From assembly GCA_947306845.1 (NCBI GenBank), contig CAMZHP010000084.1, positions 1-11,041 on the forward strand: DNA of 11,041 bases. Direction: 5' to 3'. The notes below the pieces were generated by a model. That model ran no database searches. It worked only from the letters and a program-made list of their open reading frames with translations, and was not told where the DNA came from. The position numbers were made by a program, and so were the translations under genes. This stretch comes from an uncultured Prevotellaceae bacterium (lineage in GTDB: Bacteria > Bacteroidota > Bacteroidia > Bacteroidales > Bacteroidaceae). This document shows positions 1-6,420 of this stretch, piece after piece; position 1 is the first letter of the stretch; each line of letters opens with the position of its first letter.

Positions 1-1811
1 GATACCGGCACCCAGTCGCTGATGGCGTCGCGGCAGATGATGGTGCCGCAGGCATGGATGCCCGTGTTGCGGACAGTGCCTTCGAGCATACGCGCATACA
101 TGATGGTGTTGCGCATGCGGATGTCCGTGGACGACTGTGCCTCACGCAGTTCGGGCACCACCCGGATGGCATTCTCCAGATTCATCTTCAGACCATCGGG
201 TAGGCGATCGGGAATGGCCTTGCAGAGTCTGTTGCTCTCGTCGAGCGGCAGTTTCTCCACCCTGGCCACGTCGCGAATGGAGTTTTTGGTCGCCATGCTG
301 CCATAGGTGATGATGTGCGCCACATTCTCGTGTCCGTATTTGTCCTCCACCCACTCAAGCACCCTGCCACGCCCGTCATCATCGAAGTCGGTATCAATAT
401 CCGGCAGTGAGATACGGTCGGGGTTGAGGAATCGCTCAAACAGCAGGTCATATTTGATGGGGTCGATGCGTGTGATGCCCAAGCAGTAGGCCACCACTGA
501 GCCAGCCGCCGAGCCACGGCCCGGTCCCACCATCACGTCGAGCTGGTCGCGCGCCACGTTGATGAAGTCCTGCACGATGAGGAAGTAGCCCGGGAATCCC
601 ATGGTCTTCATGATGTGAAGCTCGAAATTGACCCGCTCACGCACCTCCTCTGGCAAGGGGTCGCCATAGAGTTTTTTCGCTCCGTCATAGGCGAGTTTGG
701 CCAAGTAGTCGGCCTCGAACTTGATGCGGTAGAGTTTGTCGATACCGCCGAGTTTCTTGATTTTCTTCTCGCCTTCCTCACGCGACATGATCTCATTGCC
801 ATTCTCGTCGCGGGTGAACTCCTCAAAAAGTTGTTCCGGCGTGATGCGCTTCCTCACATCCTCCTCCGTGCCGAAACTCTCGGGAATGGGGAAGAACGGC
901 ATGATGGGAGCATGGTCGATGGAGTAACTCTCCACCTTGTCAAGGATCTCACAGGTATTGTCAAGCGCTTCGGGGACATCCGAAAAGATATCGTTCATCT
1001 CCTGGCGGGTCTTGAACCACTCCTGCTTACTGTAGAGCATTCGGGTGGGGTCGTCGAGGTCTTTTCCCGTGGAGAGGCAGAGCAAGTGGTCGTGCGCCTC
1101 CGCATTATCCTGATCGACAAAGTGCGCATCATTGGTGCACACCAGTTTGATACCGTATTCCCGTGCCAGCTCGATGAGCACCTTGTTGGCCTGCTGCTGC
1201 AGGGGGAAAGTCTCGCGGTTGGCGCGTATGTTGGGGTCACGCACCTCATGCCGCTGCAGCTCAAGGTAATAGTCGTCACCAAAAATCCGCTGGTGCCACT
1301 CGATGGACTCCCGTGCTCCCTTGATGTCACCTTTCAATATCTTGTCGGGCACCTCACCAGCGATGCATGCCGAGCAGACGATGAGCCCCTCATGATATTT
1401 CTCCAGGTCATGGTGGTCGGTGCGTGGCCTCATGTAATAGCCGTCGGTCCATGCCCTGGACACCAGTTTGATGAGATTTTTATAGCCTGTATAGTTTTTG
1501 GCGAGCAGGATGAGGTGATAGCCACCCAGGTCCTCCTTGGTGTCCTTCAACAACTTCTCTCCCCTGCGGGCGACATAAACCTCACAACCAAAAATGGGCT
1601 TGAACGCAGGTTTGCCCTCCTCCTTCAACTTCTTGTTCTTCTTGTTGCAGTAGTTGAACAATTCTTTGACACCCATCATGTTGCCATGGTCGGTGATGGC
1701 CATTCCCCGCATACCGTCGGCAATGGCCTTATCCACCAGCTTACTGATGCTCGACTGTCCGTCGAGCACGGAATAATAAGTATGTACGTGTAAGTGAACG
1801 AAATCTCTCAT
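1..1811 (-). CDS. dnaE: DNA polymerase III alpha subunit, N-terminal half (partial)
   Basis: This is the catalytic subunit of the replicative DNA polymerase. The frame is open from the ATG at 1811 to the window edge and gives 603 residues; family members in this phylum run to about 1,200-1,270, so roughly half is present. It opens with MRDFVHLHVHTYYSVLDG, the PHP domain with its H-x-H pair (H8, H10) and TDHGNM near residues 40-45. The C-family polymerase core follows: VGPGRGSAAG at 428-437, then PDIDTDF with D471 and D473, which correspond to the first two catalytic aspartates. The third catalytic aspartate lies beyond the edge. No frameshift or internal stop was seen. The start is supported by the usual N-terminus of the family directly after the ATG. 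The upstream neighbour on the same strand is the GxxExxY gene, 173 bp away across an AT-rich repeat, so dnaE probably has its own promoter. The identification is very secure. Confidence 0.97.
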   Translation of the reverse strand, partial: MRDFVHLHVHTYYSVLDGQSSISKLVDKAIADGMRGMAITDHGNMMGVKELFNYCNKKNKKLKEEGKPAFKPIFGCEVYVARRGEKLLKDTKEDLGGYHLILLAKNYTGYKNLIKLVSRAWTDGYYMRPRTDHHDLEKYHEGLIVCSACIAGEVPDKILKGDIKGARESIEWHQRIFGDDYYLELQRHEVRDPNIRANRETFPLQQQANKVLIELAREYGIKLVCTNDAHFVDQDNAEAHDHLLCLSTGKDLDDPTRMLYSKQEWFKTRQEMNDIFSDVPEALDNTCEILDKVESYSIDHAPIMPFFPIPESFGTEEDVRKRITPEQLFEEFTRDENGNEIMSREEGEKKIKKLGGIDKLYRIKFEADYLAKLAYDGAKKLYGDPLPEEVRERVNFELHIMKTMGFPGYFLIVQDFINVARDQLDVMVGPGRGSAAGSVVAYCLGITRIDPIKYDLLFERFLNPDRISLPDIDTDFDDDGRGRVLEWVEDKYGHENVAHIITYGSMATKNSIRDVARVEKLPLDESNRLCKAIPDRLPDGLKMNLENAIRVVPELREAQSSTDIRMRNTIMYARMLEGTVRNTGIHACGTIICRDAISDWVPV

Positions 1812-1869
1812 GAAATCAGGATATGGTTCTCTAACTTTTAATAAAGAAATTATTGTTTGTTAGTTTCCG

Positions 1870-1877
1870 AAAAGGTA
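1870..1877 (-). promoter_or_regulatory. Weak -7-like box upstream of dnaE
   Basis: On the minus strand the sequence reads TACCTTTT, one base from the Bacteroidota -7 consensus TAnnTTTG, 58 bases before the dnaE start. I could not find a TTTG or TTG box at the usual 19-21 bp upstream, so this is only a candidate. It is offered because no better match exists in the 173-bp gap. Confidence 0.25.
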
Positions 1878-1911
1878 TTGACATTGAATCAATTATTCTC
1901 TTTTTCTTTAA

Positions 1912-1988
1912 CATATAATTACCATATAATGGTTCATATAATTTATTAATTGCTCATGTAATTAAAATATAATTATCCATATAATTAA
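1912..1988. repeat. Degenerate 11-12 bp CATATAATT repeat array
   Basis: CATATAAT or a close variant starts at 1912, 1923, 1935, 1955 (CATGTAAT), about 1966 (AATATAAT) and 1979. Spacing is 11-12 bp, with one gap of about 20. The stretch is almost pure A/T. Its last copy runs into the TAA stop codon of the GxxExxY gene at 1985-1987. It lies in the dnaE upstream region. No function is assigned. Confidence 0.6.
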
Positions 1989-2425
1989 AAATCATAGACT
2001 GGTTCCATATTTTTGTCAAGCAAGATGCATTCATTGGAATCTTCACAAAAGCCATAACGCTCACCTTGTAAACTCGGTTGCCCGAAGTTGATGAGCAGGC
2101 CAATGGGCTTGCGGGTCAACCGCAGGTAATTAAATAGTTGAGCACGGTGAGCAGAGTTTAATTCCTCCACCGATTTCAACTCAACCACCACGTCACCTAC
2201 CACAAGGTCTGCTTGGTAATATTTCTCCAATATATGATGTTTGTAATAGCAGTGAATTTGTTTTTCACGTTCATTAGAGATATTTCGGTCGAGCAACTCC
2301 AAATGAAGTGCTTCGTTATAAATAGGTTCCATTAGTCCCCAGTTTACCTCACCATGGACATCCATTGCTGCCCCGATGATTTGATAAACTGTGTCCTTGT
2401 ATTGCTTGAAATCCTTCATACCCAT
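1985..2425 (-). CDS. GxxExxY family protein (PD-(D/E)xK nuclease-like)
   Basis: A 146-residue protein of the GxxExxY family (also described as PDDEXK_3), widespread in bacteria and without an established function. The naming motif is G30-L-M-E33-P-I-Y36. Residues D73, E82 and K84 (in ADLVVGDVVVELKSV) match the spacing of the PD-(D/E)xK nuclease core, and QLFNYLR (96-102) plus LLINFG (110-115) are also usual for the family. Nuclease activity is therefore plausible but unproven. The length is normal, so the gene looks intact. The ATG at 2425 was chosen; the ATG two codons later (2419) is equally possible. The base composition appears more AT-rich than dnaE and psd, which hints at later acquisition. 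A near-perfect promoter lies at 2564-2595, giving a leader of about 130 nt. It stands alone between divergent housekeeping genes, with no toxin or restriction partner. Confidence 0.9.
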   Translation of the reverse strand: MGMKDFKQYKDTVYQIIGAAMDVHGEVNWGLMEPIYNEALHLELLDRNISNEREKQIHCYYKHHILEKYYQADLVVGDVVVELKSVEELNSAHRAQLFNYLRLTRKPIGLLINFGQPSLQGERYGFCEDSNECILLDKNMEPVYDF

Positions 2426-2563
2426 GTCTTTTATAAAATTAATGAATAATTCGTAGTAATTCGTGTGAAAAAATCATAGGCAATAAAAAATGGAAATATT
2501 TTATATATAATTTTCGTTTACCGAGTATTTACTCTTTGATGCGACATCAGTCGAACAGCGGTT

Positions 2564-2595
2564 CAAAGTTACGTGGAAAAGTTGGCATTACCAAA
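2564..2595 (-). promoter_or_regulatory. Bacteroidota-type promoter for the GxxExxY gene
   Basis: On the minus strand, TTTG (2595-2592) is followed by a 20-bp spacer and TAACTTTG (2571-2564), an exact match to TAnnTTTG with standard spacing. Transcription would start near 2558, leaving about 130 nt of leader before the ATG. It lies back-to-back with the psd promoter. Confidence 0.7.
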
Positions 2596-2611
2596 GAATG
2601 GAGTTTAAAAA

Positions 2612-2643
2612 TTTGCATGATTGATGAAAAACAATTACCTTTG
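2612..2643 (+). promoter_or_regulatory. Bacteroidota-type promoter for the psd-pssA operon
   Basis: TTTG (2612-2615), a 20-bp spacer and TACCTTTG (2636-2643) match the Bacteroidota promoter consensus exactly. Transcription would start near 2648, which leaves a leader of about 18 nt to the ATG at 2666. This also rules out any psd start further upstream. Confidence 0.75.
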
Positions 2644-2665
2644 CAAAGCATATCTGACTGTGAAC

Positions 2666-3358
2666 ATGGGAAAGAGAATCCGCAAGCTCAAAAAACAAAG
2701 ATTACACAGTGAAGGCAACGACACACTGATCTACAGCCTCTTCATCATCATTGCCATCGCTGTTATTCTATGGCGCAGCTTTGACTCCAAGGTGCCATTC
2801 TGGTGCTTTGTGGGTGTTTTTTCCGTGATATATGGCATCGTGCTCAACTTCTTCCGCTGTCCCATCCGTTTTTTGGACATCGAAGACACCACAGGTATCG
2901 TGGTGGCACCCGCTGATGGCCGGGTCGTAGTGGTGGAAGAGGTGGATGAAGACGAGTATTTCCATGACCGACGGCTGATGATCTCCATTTTCATGAGTCT
3001 GTTCAACGTGCACGCCAATTGGTTCCCTGTGGACGGCCGTGTGACGATGGTGAAGCATCAGGACGGCAATTTTCACAAGGCTTGGTTGCCAAAGGCCAGC
3101 GAGGAGAACGAGCATGCCGATGTGATGATAGAAACCCCTGAGGGCATCCGTGTGCTGTGCCGCCAGATTGCCGGTGCCGTGGCCCGCCGCATCGTCACCT
3201 ATGCCAAAGAGGGTGAGGAATGTGATATTGACGACCATCTGGGCTTTATCAAATTCGGTTCGCGTGTGGATGTCTATCTCCCGCTGGATGCTGAGGTATG
3301 TGTGAAAATGGGTCAGTCAACAACAGGCGACCAGACCATCATTGCCAAACTGAGATAG
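2666..3358 (+). CDS. psd: Phosphatidylserine decarboxylase (proenzyme)
   Basis: Converts phosphatidylserine to phosphatidylethanolamine at the inner membrane using a pyruvoyl cofactor made by self-cleavage. The protein has 230 residues and is of the short type found in Bacteroidota and archaea. A basic N-terminus ([10 protein letters not shown]) is followed by two membrane segments at about 21-35 and 44-62, then FFRCPIR. The catalytic residues are visible: APADG with D84, NVHAN with H116, and the processing site GFIKFGS, where cleavage between G198 and S199 gives a beta chain and a short pyruvoyl-bearing alpha chain. The ATG at 2666 was chosen because an in-frame TTG at 2621 lies upstream of the predicted -7 box and so would not be transcribed, and because the mature family N-terminus begins there. 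It is the first gene of the operon; pssA, which makes its substrate, starts 2 bp after its stop. Confidence 0.96.
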   Translation: MGKRIRKLKKQRLHSEGNDTLIYSLFIIIAIAVILWRSFDSKVPFWCFVGVFSVIYGIVLNFFRCPIRFLDIEDTTGIVVAPADGRVVVVEEVDEDEYFHDRRLMISIFMSLFNVHANWFPVDGRVTMVKHQDGNFHKAWLPKASEENEHADVMIETPEGIRVLCRQIAGAVARRIVTYAKEGEECDIDDHLGFIKFGSRVDVYLPLDAEVCVKMGQSTTGDQTIIAKLR

Positions 3359-3360
3359 TC

Positions 3361-4086
3361 ATGTCAAATTTCGTGACAAAAAACATTCCCAATACACTCA
3401 CTTGCTGCAATCTCATTTCAGGTTGCATAGCTTCTTCCTTTGCCTTTTCCGGTAACCAGCGCATGGCGCTGCTGATGATTGTCATCGGAGCCGTCTTCGA
3501 TTTCTTCGATGGGATGAGCGCACGACTGTTGGGAGTGTCATCCCCCATCGGCAAGGAACTGGACTCCTTGGCCGACGAGGTGACCTTTGGCGTGGCTCCC
3601 GCCACCATGGTGTTCACCCTGCTGTTCCAGCTTCAGTATCCAGAGGCATGGGGCTCCATTTACGAATACACGCCCTATGTGGCCTATCTCATCGCCGCTT
3701 TCTCCGCCCTCCGTCTGGCGAAATTCAATCTCGATGAGCGACAGGCCACCTCATTCATCGGACTTCCCACTCCTGCCAATGCCTTGTTCTGGGGTTCGCT
3801 CATTGTGGGTGCAGGCTCCCATCTGACCCACTACAACTTTGGCCTCTACATCGTTTTTCTGCTCATCGCACTGAGCTGCTGGATGCTGGTGGCAGAGATT
3901 CCTCTCTTCGCCCTCAAGTTCAAGCACTGGGGCTGGAAGGGCAACGAGGTGAAATATATTTTCATCTTGTCGTGCATACCCCTCCTCGCTGTCTTAGGTG
4001 TCTCCGGACTGGCTGTGATCATCACTTGGTACGTGATTCTTTCACTCTTCGCCAACAGGCATCCGGGCGAATACTCCGCACAATAA
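3361..4086 (+). CDS. pssA: CDP-diacylglycerol--serine O-phosphatidyltransferase
   Basis: Makes phosphatidylserine from CDP-diacylglycerol and L-serine, the step directly before Psd. The protein has 241 residues. The CDP-alcohol phosphatidyltransferase signature is complete: D47, D50-G51, A54-R55, G64, D68 and D72 (DG-x2-AR-x8-G-x3-D-x3-D). These acidic residues bind the metal ions and the CDP group. The rest is hydrophobic, with about six to eight membrane segments, as expected for this integral membrane enzyme. The ATG at 3361 follows the psd stop after 2 bp, indicating translational coupling. An in-frame GTG at 3298 would extend it into psd with a polar leader and was rejected. The DUF4834 gene follows after 4 bp. 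The serine headgroup assignment rests on family resemblance and the adjacent psd. Confidence 0.95.
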   Translation: MSNFVTKNIPNTLTCCNLISGCIASSFAFSGNQRMALLMIVIGAVFDFFDGMSARLLGVSSPIGKELDSLADEVTFGVAPATMVFTLLFQLQYPEAWGSIYEYTPYVAYLIAAFSALRLAKFNLDERQATSFIGLPTPANALFWGSLIVGAGSHLTHYNFGLYIVFLLIALSCWMLVAEIPLFALKFKHWGWKGNEVKYIFILSCIPLLAVLGVSGLAVIITWYVILSLFANRHPGEYSAQ

Positions 4087-4090
4087 GCCT

Positions 4091-4351
4091 ATGTTCATCC
4101 TGAAATTCATATTCTTCATCTTCCTCATTGGCTTGTTTGCCATCGTGTTCTTCGCATTGCGCGTCTTTCTGACCATGCGGAAGTTCAGCGACCAGCTCAA
4201 GCGGCAGCATCCCCGTGATGAGATGCCTCAGGGTACGCAGACAACCACAGAAACGGGCGAGACCATCACAGACACACGAAATCCCCAACGCTCTGGTCGC
4301 AAGATTATCGACGACAACGAAGGGGAGTACGTGGATTTCGTGGAAGAATGA
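4091..4351 (+). CDS. DUF4834 family small membrane protein
   Basis: An 86-residue protein with one N-terminal membrane segment (about residues 1-27, very rich in Phe, Ile and Leu) followed by a polar, charged tail that probably faces the cytoplasm. The C-terminus GRKIIDDNEGEYVDFVEE matches what I recall of DUF4834, a Bacteroidota family of unknown function usually found directly behind psd and pssA. The ATG at 4091 is 4 bp after the pssA stop, so it is the third gene of the operon. A role alongside phosphatidylethanolamine synthesis is suggested only by position. No catalytic motif is visible. Confidence 0.85.
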   Translation: MFILKFIFFIFLIGLFAIVFFALRVFLTMRKFSDQLKRQHPRDEMPQGTQTTTETGETITDTRNPQRSGRKIIDDNEGEYVDFVEE

Positions 4352-4365
4352 GGATGCAACATTTC

Positions 4366-4539
4366 TAACCACGAAAATCACGAATCACGAATAGTTCAAC
4401 GCCCCCTACCCCCTCTAATCTTAGAGGGGGAGTTCGTTACCACTGCAAAAGAGGGAGCAGATTACCACGGTCATTCTATTGATCCGCGGAGATTCGTGAG
4501 ATTCGTGAAATTCGTGGTTGAAAAACTACTTCGTGGTTA
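4366..4539. repeat. MITE-like element with CACGAAT inverted ends between DUF4834 and pyrH
   Basis: The left end (4367-4392) is made of CACGAA iterations; the right end (4492-4519) is its imperfect reverse complement (ATTCGTGAG, ATTCGTGAAA, TTCGTGG). A further outer match pairs TAACCACGAA (4366-4375) with TTCGTGGTTA (4530-4539), so the element reaches the stop codon of pyrH. Inside are a perfect GC-rich palindrome (4409-4430) and a remnant, GAGGGAGCAGATTACCACGG (4451-4470), that resembles part of the element upstream of pyrH. No ORF is present. It could fold in RNA from either converging operon, but it lacks a T-tract. Confidence 0.7.
4397..4430 (+). repeat. CAACGCCCCC-palindrome repeat, copy 1
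   Basis: CAACGCCCCC is followed by TACCCCCTCTAATCTTAGAG and further G residues. The arms CCCCCTCTAA (4409-4418) and TTAGAGGGGG (4421-4430) are perfect complements around a 2-base TC centre. The same unit occurs at 5530-5565 on this strand and inverted at 5381-5416. Confidence 0.85.
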
Positions 4540-5247
4540 AGGATGGACAAAGGTGCCGATAGGCTCGCCGTCGATGACCTTTTTGAGGTTGCCCACCACA
4601 TCCATGTTGAAGACATAGATCGGGAGGTTGTTGTCCTGACACATGACAACCGCCGAGAGATCCATCACCTTGAGTCCGCGAGCCAGAATTTCCTCGTAGG
4701 AAATATCATCGAATTTCACCGCCGTGGGGTCTTTCTCCGGGTCGGCTGTATAGATGCCATCGACACGAGTACCCTTCAGCATCACGTCGGCCTCTATCTC
4801 TACACCACGCAACGACGAACCGGTGTCGGTGGTGAAGTAAGGAGAGCCTGTTCCGGCAGAGAAGATGCACACCTTGCCAGCCTCCATCTCCTCGATGGCA
4901 CGCCATTTGGAATAGAACTCGCCAATGGGTTCCATGCGGATGGCGGTGAGCACCTTGTTGGGCACGCCAACAGAGGTGAGCGCACTGCTGAGAGCCAGTG
5001 AGTTGATGACGGTGGCCAACATACCCATCTGGTCGCCCTTCACACGGTCGAAGCCAGAGGCAGTGCCCTTCAGTCCACGGAAGATGTTTCCTCCACCGAT
5101 GACAATACCGATCTGCACACCCATGTCATGAATTTCCTTCACTTGCTGGGCATATTCCCCCAAGCTTTCGGGGTCGATGCCGTAGCCCTGTTTTCCCATC
5201 AGACTTTCACCGCTGAGTTTCAATAGAATACGATTAAATCTTGCCAT
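4537..5247 (-). CDS. pyrH: UMP kinase
   Basis: Phosphorylates UMP to UDP with ATP, an essential cytosolic step of pyrimidine nucleotide synthesis, usually as a hexamer. The protein has 236 residues, the normal family length. The amino-acid kinase fold motifs are present in order: KLSGESL (10-16), GIVIGGGNIFRG (47-58), KGDQMGMLATVINSLAL (70-86), AGTGSPYFTTDT (131-142), MLKGTRVDGIYTADP (156-170) and MDLSAVVMCQDN (195-206). The ATG at 5247 gives the standard N-terminus. The upstream 100 bp contain a 3 x 20-bp tandem repeat and no clear TAnnTTTG box, so its promoter is unresolved. The stop codon lies in the outer end of an inverted-repeat element. It is transcribed toward the psd operon and is bracketed by related palindromic repeats on both sides. 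Confidence 0.97.
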   Translation of the reverse strand: MARFNRILLKLSGESLMGKQGYGIDPESLGEYAQQVKEIHDMGVQIGIVIGGGNIFRGLKGTASGFDRVKGDQMGMLATVINSLALSSALTSVGVPNKVLTAIRMEPIGEFYSKWRAIEEMEAGKVCIFSAGTGSPYFTTDTGSSLRGVEIEADVMLKGTRVDGIYTADPEKDPTAVKFDDISYEEILARGLKVMDLSAVVMCQDNNLPIYVFNMDVVGNLKKVIDGEPIGTFVHP

Positions 5248-5275
5248 AATTGTTGTTATTTAATGAAGATAAAAA

Positions 5276-5340
5276 ATTTCAGAATGCTATTATATATTTC
5301 AGAATGCTATTATATATTTCAGAATGCTATTATACATATC
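5276..5340. repeat. 3 x 20-bp tandem repeat upstream of pyrH
   Basis: The unit AGAATGCTATTATATATTTC occurs at 5281-5300 and 5301-5320 exactly, and at 5321-5340 with changes near its end (TATACATATC). A partial copy, ATTTC, precedes the first at 5276-5280. The array ends 28 bp before the pyrH start codon, in its leader or promoter region. Confidence 0.9.
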
Positions 5341-5359
5341 AGTCTCACTGATCATCGTC

Positions 5360-5585
5360 TGAAGCAGGAGTAATCAGGCTCCCCCTCTAAGATTAGAGGG
5401 GGTTGGGGGGCGTTGACCCTGTTTCACCCCTTTTCTCTGTCAAAATCCTCAAAACGCGATCGACAATCGTTTACGGTTGCTCAAAGACTATTTTATTCTC
5501 GAATCGAAGTGTTGGTGTGGTCGGAGTGATCAACGCCCCCCTACCCCCTCTAATCTTAGAGGGGGAGTTAGTTACTCCTGCTGCA
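5360..5585. repeat. 226-bp element with 57-bp inverted ends and nested palindromes
   Basis: The left end (5360-5416) and right end (5530-5585) are reverse complements over about 57 bp with one gap and a few mismatches. Shared blocks include AGCAGGAGTAA, CTCCCCCTCTAAGATTAGAG and GGGGGGCGTTGA. Each end contains its own perfect palindrome: CCCCCTCTAA / TTAGAGGGGG at 5381-5390 / 5393-5402 and at 5544-5553 / 5556-5565. About 113 bp of non-coding sequence lies between the ends. The structure fits a non-autonomous mobile element or an oppositely oriented pair of REP-like repeats. No transposase is present in the window. Confidence 0.85.
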
Positions 5586-5656
5586 CTACGGGATGAGGGG
5601 GAGTTGATTACCTCTATGTAGAATTTGTGTCTTACCACCTTACTATTTGACGTATA

Positions 5657-6385
5657 TTAAATGACGAATGTTACTTCCTTGAAGGCATACTGGCGGATGC
5701 TGCCGGTCGTATCGCGGAGGACAAGGTGGCCATCATCCTCGACATGGAGGAGTTCTGCCATGAAAGGACCATTGGCATCACTGTAGGGATGAAAGCCCTG
5801 CCTACGATAGAGCCGCTGGTGATAGCGCTCACTGACCGAACGGAAATCACCCACCCAGATAGGGGCTAGATGCGCCTCCAACGCATCGAGCAAGCTGTTC
5901 ATCACCTCCTCCACTGGCACCTCATGACCGAGAATCTGCCACAGCGAGACCGGATTGGGCGCATCGCTAAGGAACACCCGCTGGTTAACATTGATGCCGA
6001 TGCCAAAGGTGCAGGATGCCAGTCCCATGCCACTGACCGATGTCTCGATGAGTGTCCCACTGATTTTCTGGTCGTTCCAATAGATATCGTTGGGCCATTT
6101 GAGCGATATGCCTTCGGTATAGGCATCCAGTGTCTCACCCACCGCCAGGGCACCAGCCTCAGAGAGGATGAACTGATTGATGGGCGGCACCATCGTCGGA
6201 TGCACCCGTATACTCATCAAAAGGTTCTTTCCAGGCTCACTCTCCCATGAGTTGCTCCCCTGCCCTCTCCCTGCCGACTGATAGTCTGCCACCACGACAG
6301 TCATATCCTCCCCCTCCGACCTGAGGTCGTGGAGGTAACGGTTGGTGGAATCGGTCTCTTGCAGATGGATAAGGCGTCGTTTCAT
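5657..6385 (-). CDS. birA: Biotin--[acetyl-CoA-carboxylase] ligase (monofunctional)
   Basis: Attaches biotin to the carrier lysine of biotin-dependent carboxylases through a biotinyl-AMP intermediate. The protein has 242 residues and begins directly with the catalytic domain (QETDSTN, 9-15), without the N-terminal DNA-binding domain of E. coli BirA, so it should not act as a repressor. The visible motifs are the nucleotide/biotin loop SAGRGQGSNSW (37-47) followed by PGKNL, KWPNDIYW (96-103), KISGTLIE (107-114) and GIGINVN (128-134). A small C-terminal domain (about 198-242) matches the usual cap of the family. The loop reads GRGQGSN instead of the common GRGRxGR, a variation that looks tolerated. 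The gene starts 35 bp after the yraN stop and is probably cotranscribed with it from the promoter at 6932-6962. Confidence 0.95.
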   Translation of the reverse strand: MKRRLIHLQETDSTNRYLHDLRSEGEDMTVVVADYQSAGRGQGSNSWESEPGKNLLMSIRVHPTMVPPINQFILSEAGALAVGETLDAYTEGISLKWPNDIYWNDQKISGTLIETSVSGMGLASCTFGIGINVNQRVFLSDAPNPVSLWQILGHEVPVEEVMNSLLDALEAHLAPIWVGDFRSVSERYHQRLYRRQGFHPYSDANGPFMAELLHVEDDGHLVLRDTTGSIRQYAFKEVTFVI

Positions 6386-6420
6386 GATGATGGTTTTTCA
6401 GTATCTCTATGTGAGAAGCA

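Larger units (their letters stand above)
5248..5656. other. 409-bp gene-free stretch between pyrH and birA
   Basis: This stretch holds the 20-bp tandem repeat (5276-5340), the large inverted-repeat element (5360-5585), and about 70 bp of unassigned sequence next to the birA stop. That last part includes a further GAGGGGGAGTTGATTACCTC (5595-5614), a degenerate echo of the repeat arm. I found no convincing coding sequence: the short open frames have no start context and run through the repeats. The promoter of pyrH must lie here or upstream of it. Confidence 0.7.

Noticed and set aside
615..1793. Long plus-strand open frame of 392 codons
   Set aside because: It lies wholly antisense to dnaE, whose motifs are complete on the other strand. 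The translated product has no family features.
2518..2547. Nine-codon minus-strand ORF (MSHQRVNTR) in the GxxExxY leader
   Set aside because: It could be a leader peptide, but an ORF this short is expected by chance and no attenuator hairpin pair was seen after it.
2621..2665. N-terminal extension of psd from an in-frame TTG
   Set aside because: The extension overlaps the predicted -7 box and start of transcription, and the family N-terminus begins at 2666.
4409..4430. Palindrome as an intrinsic terminator for the DUF4834 operon or pyrH
   Set aside because: The stem is perfect, but no T-run follows on either strand and the 2-base centre is too tight for a normal loop; it is better treated as a repeat core.
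5403..5621. Possible small ORF of 72 codons in the pyrH-birA gap
   Set aside because: It runs through both arms of the inverted-repeat element, so its coding pattern comes from the repeat, and it has no start context.
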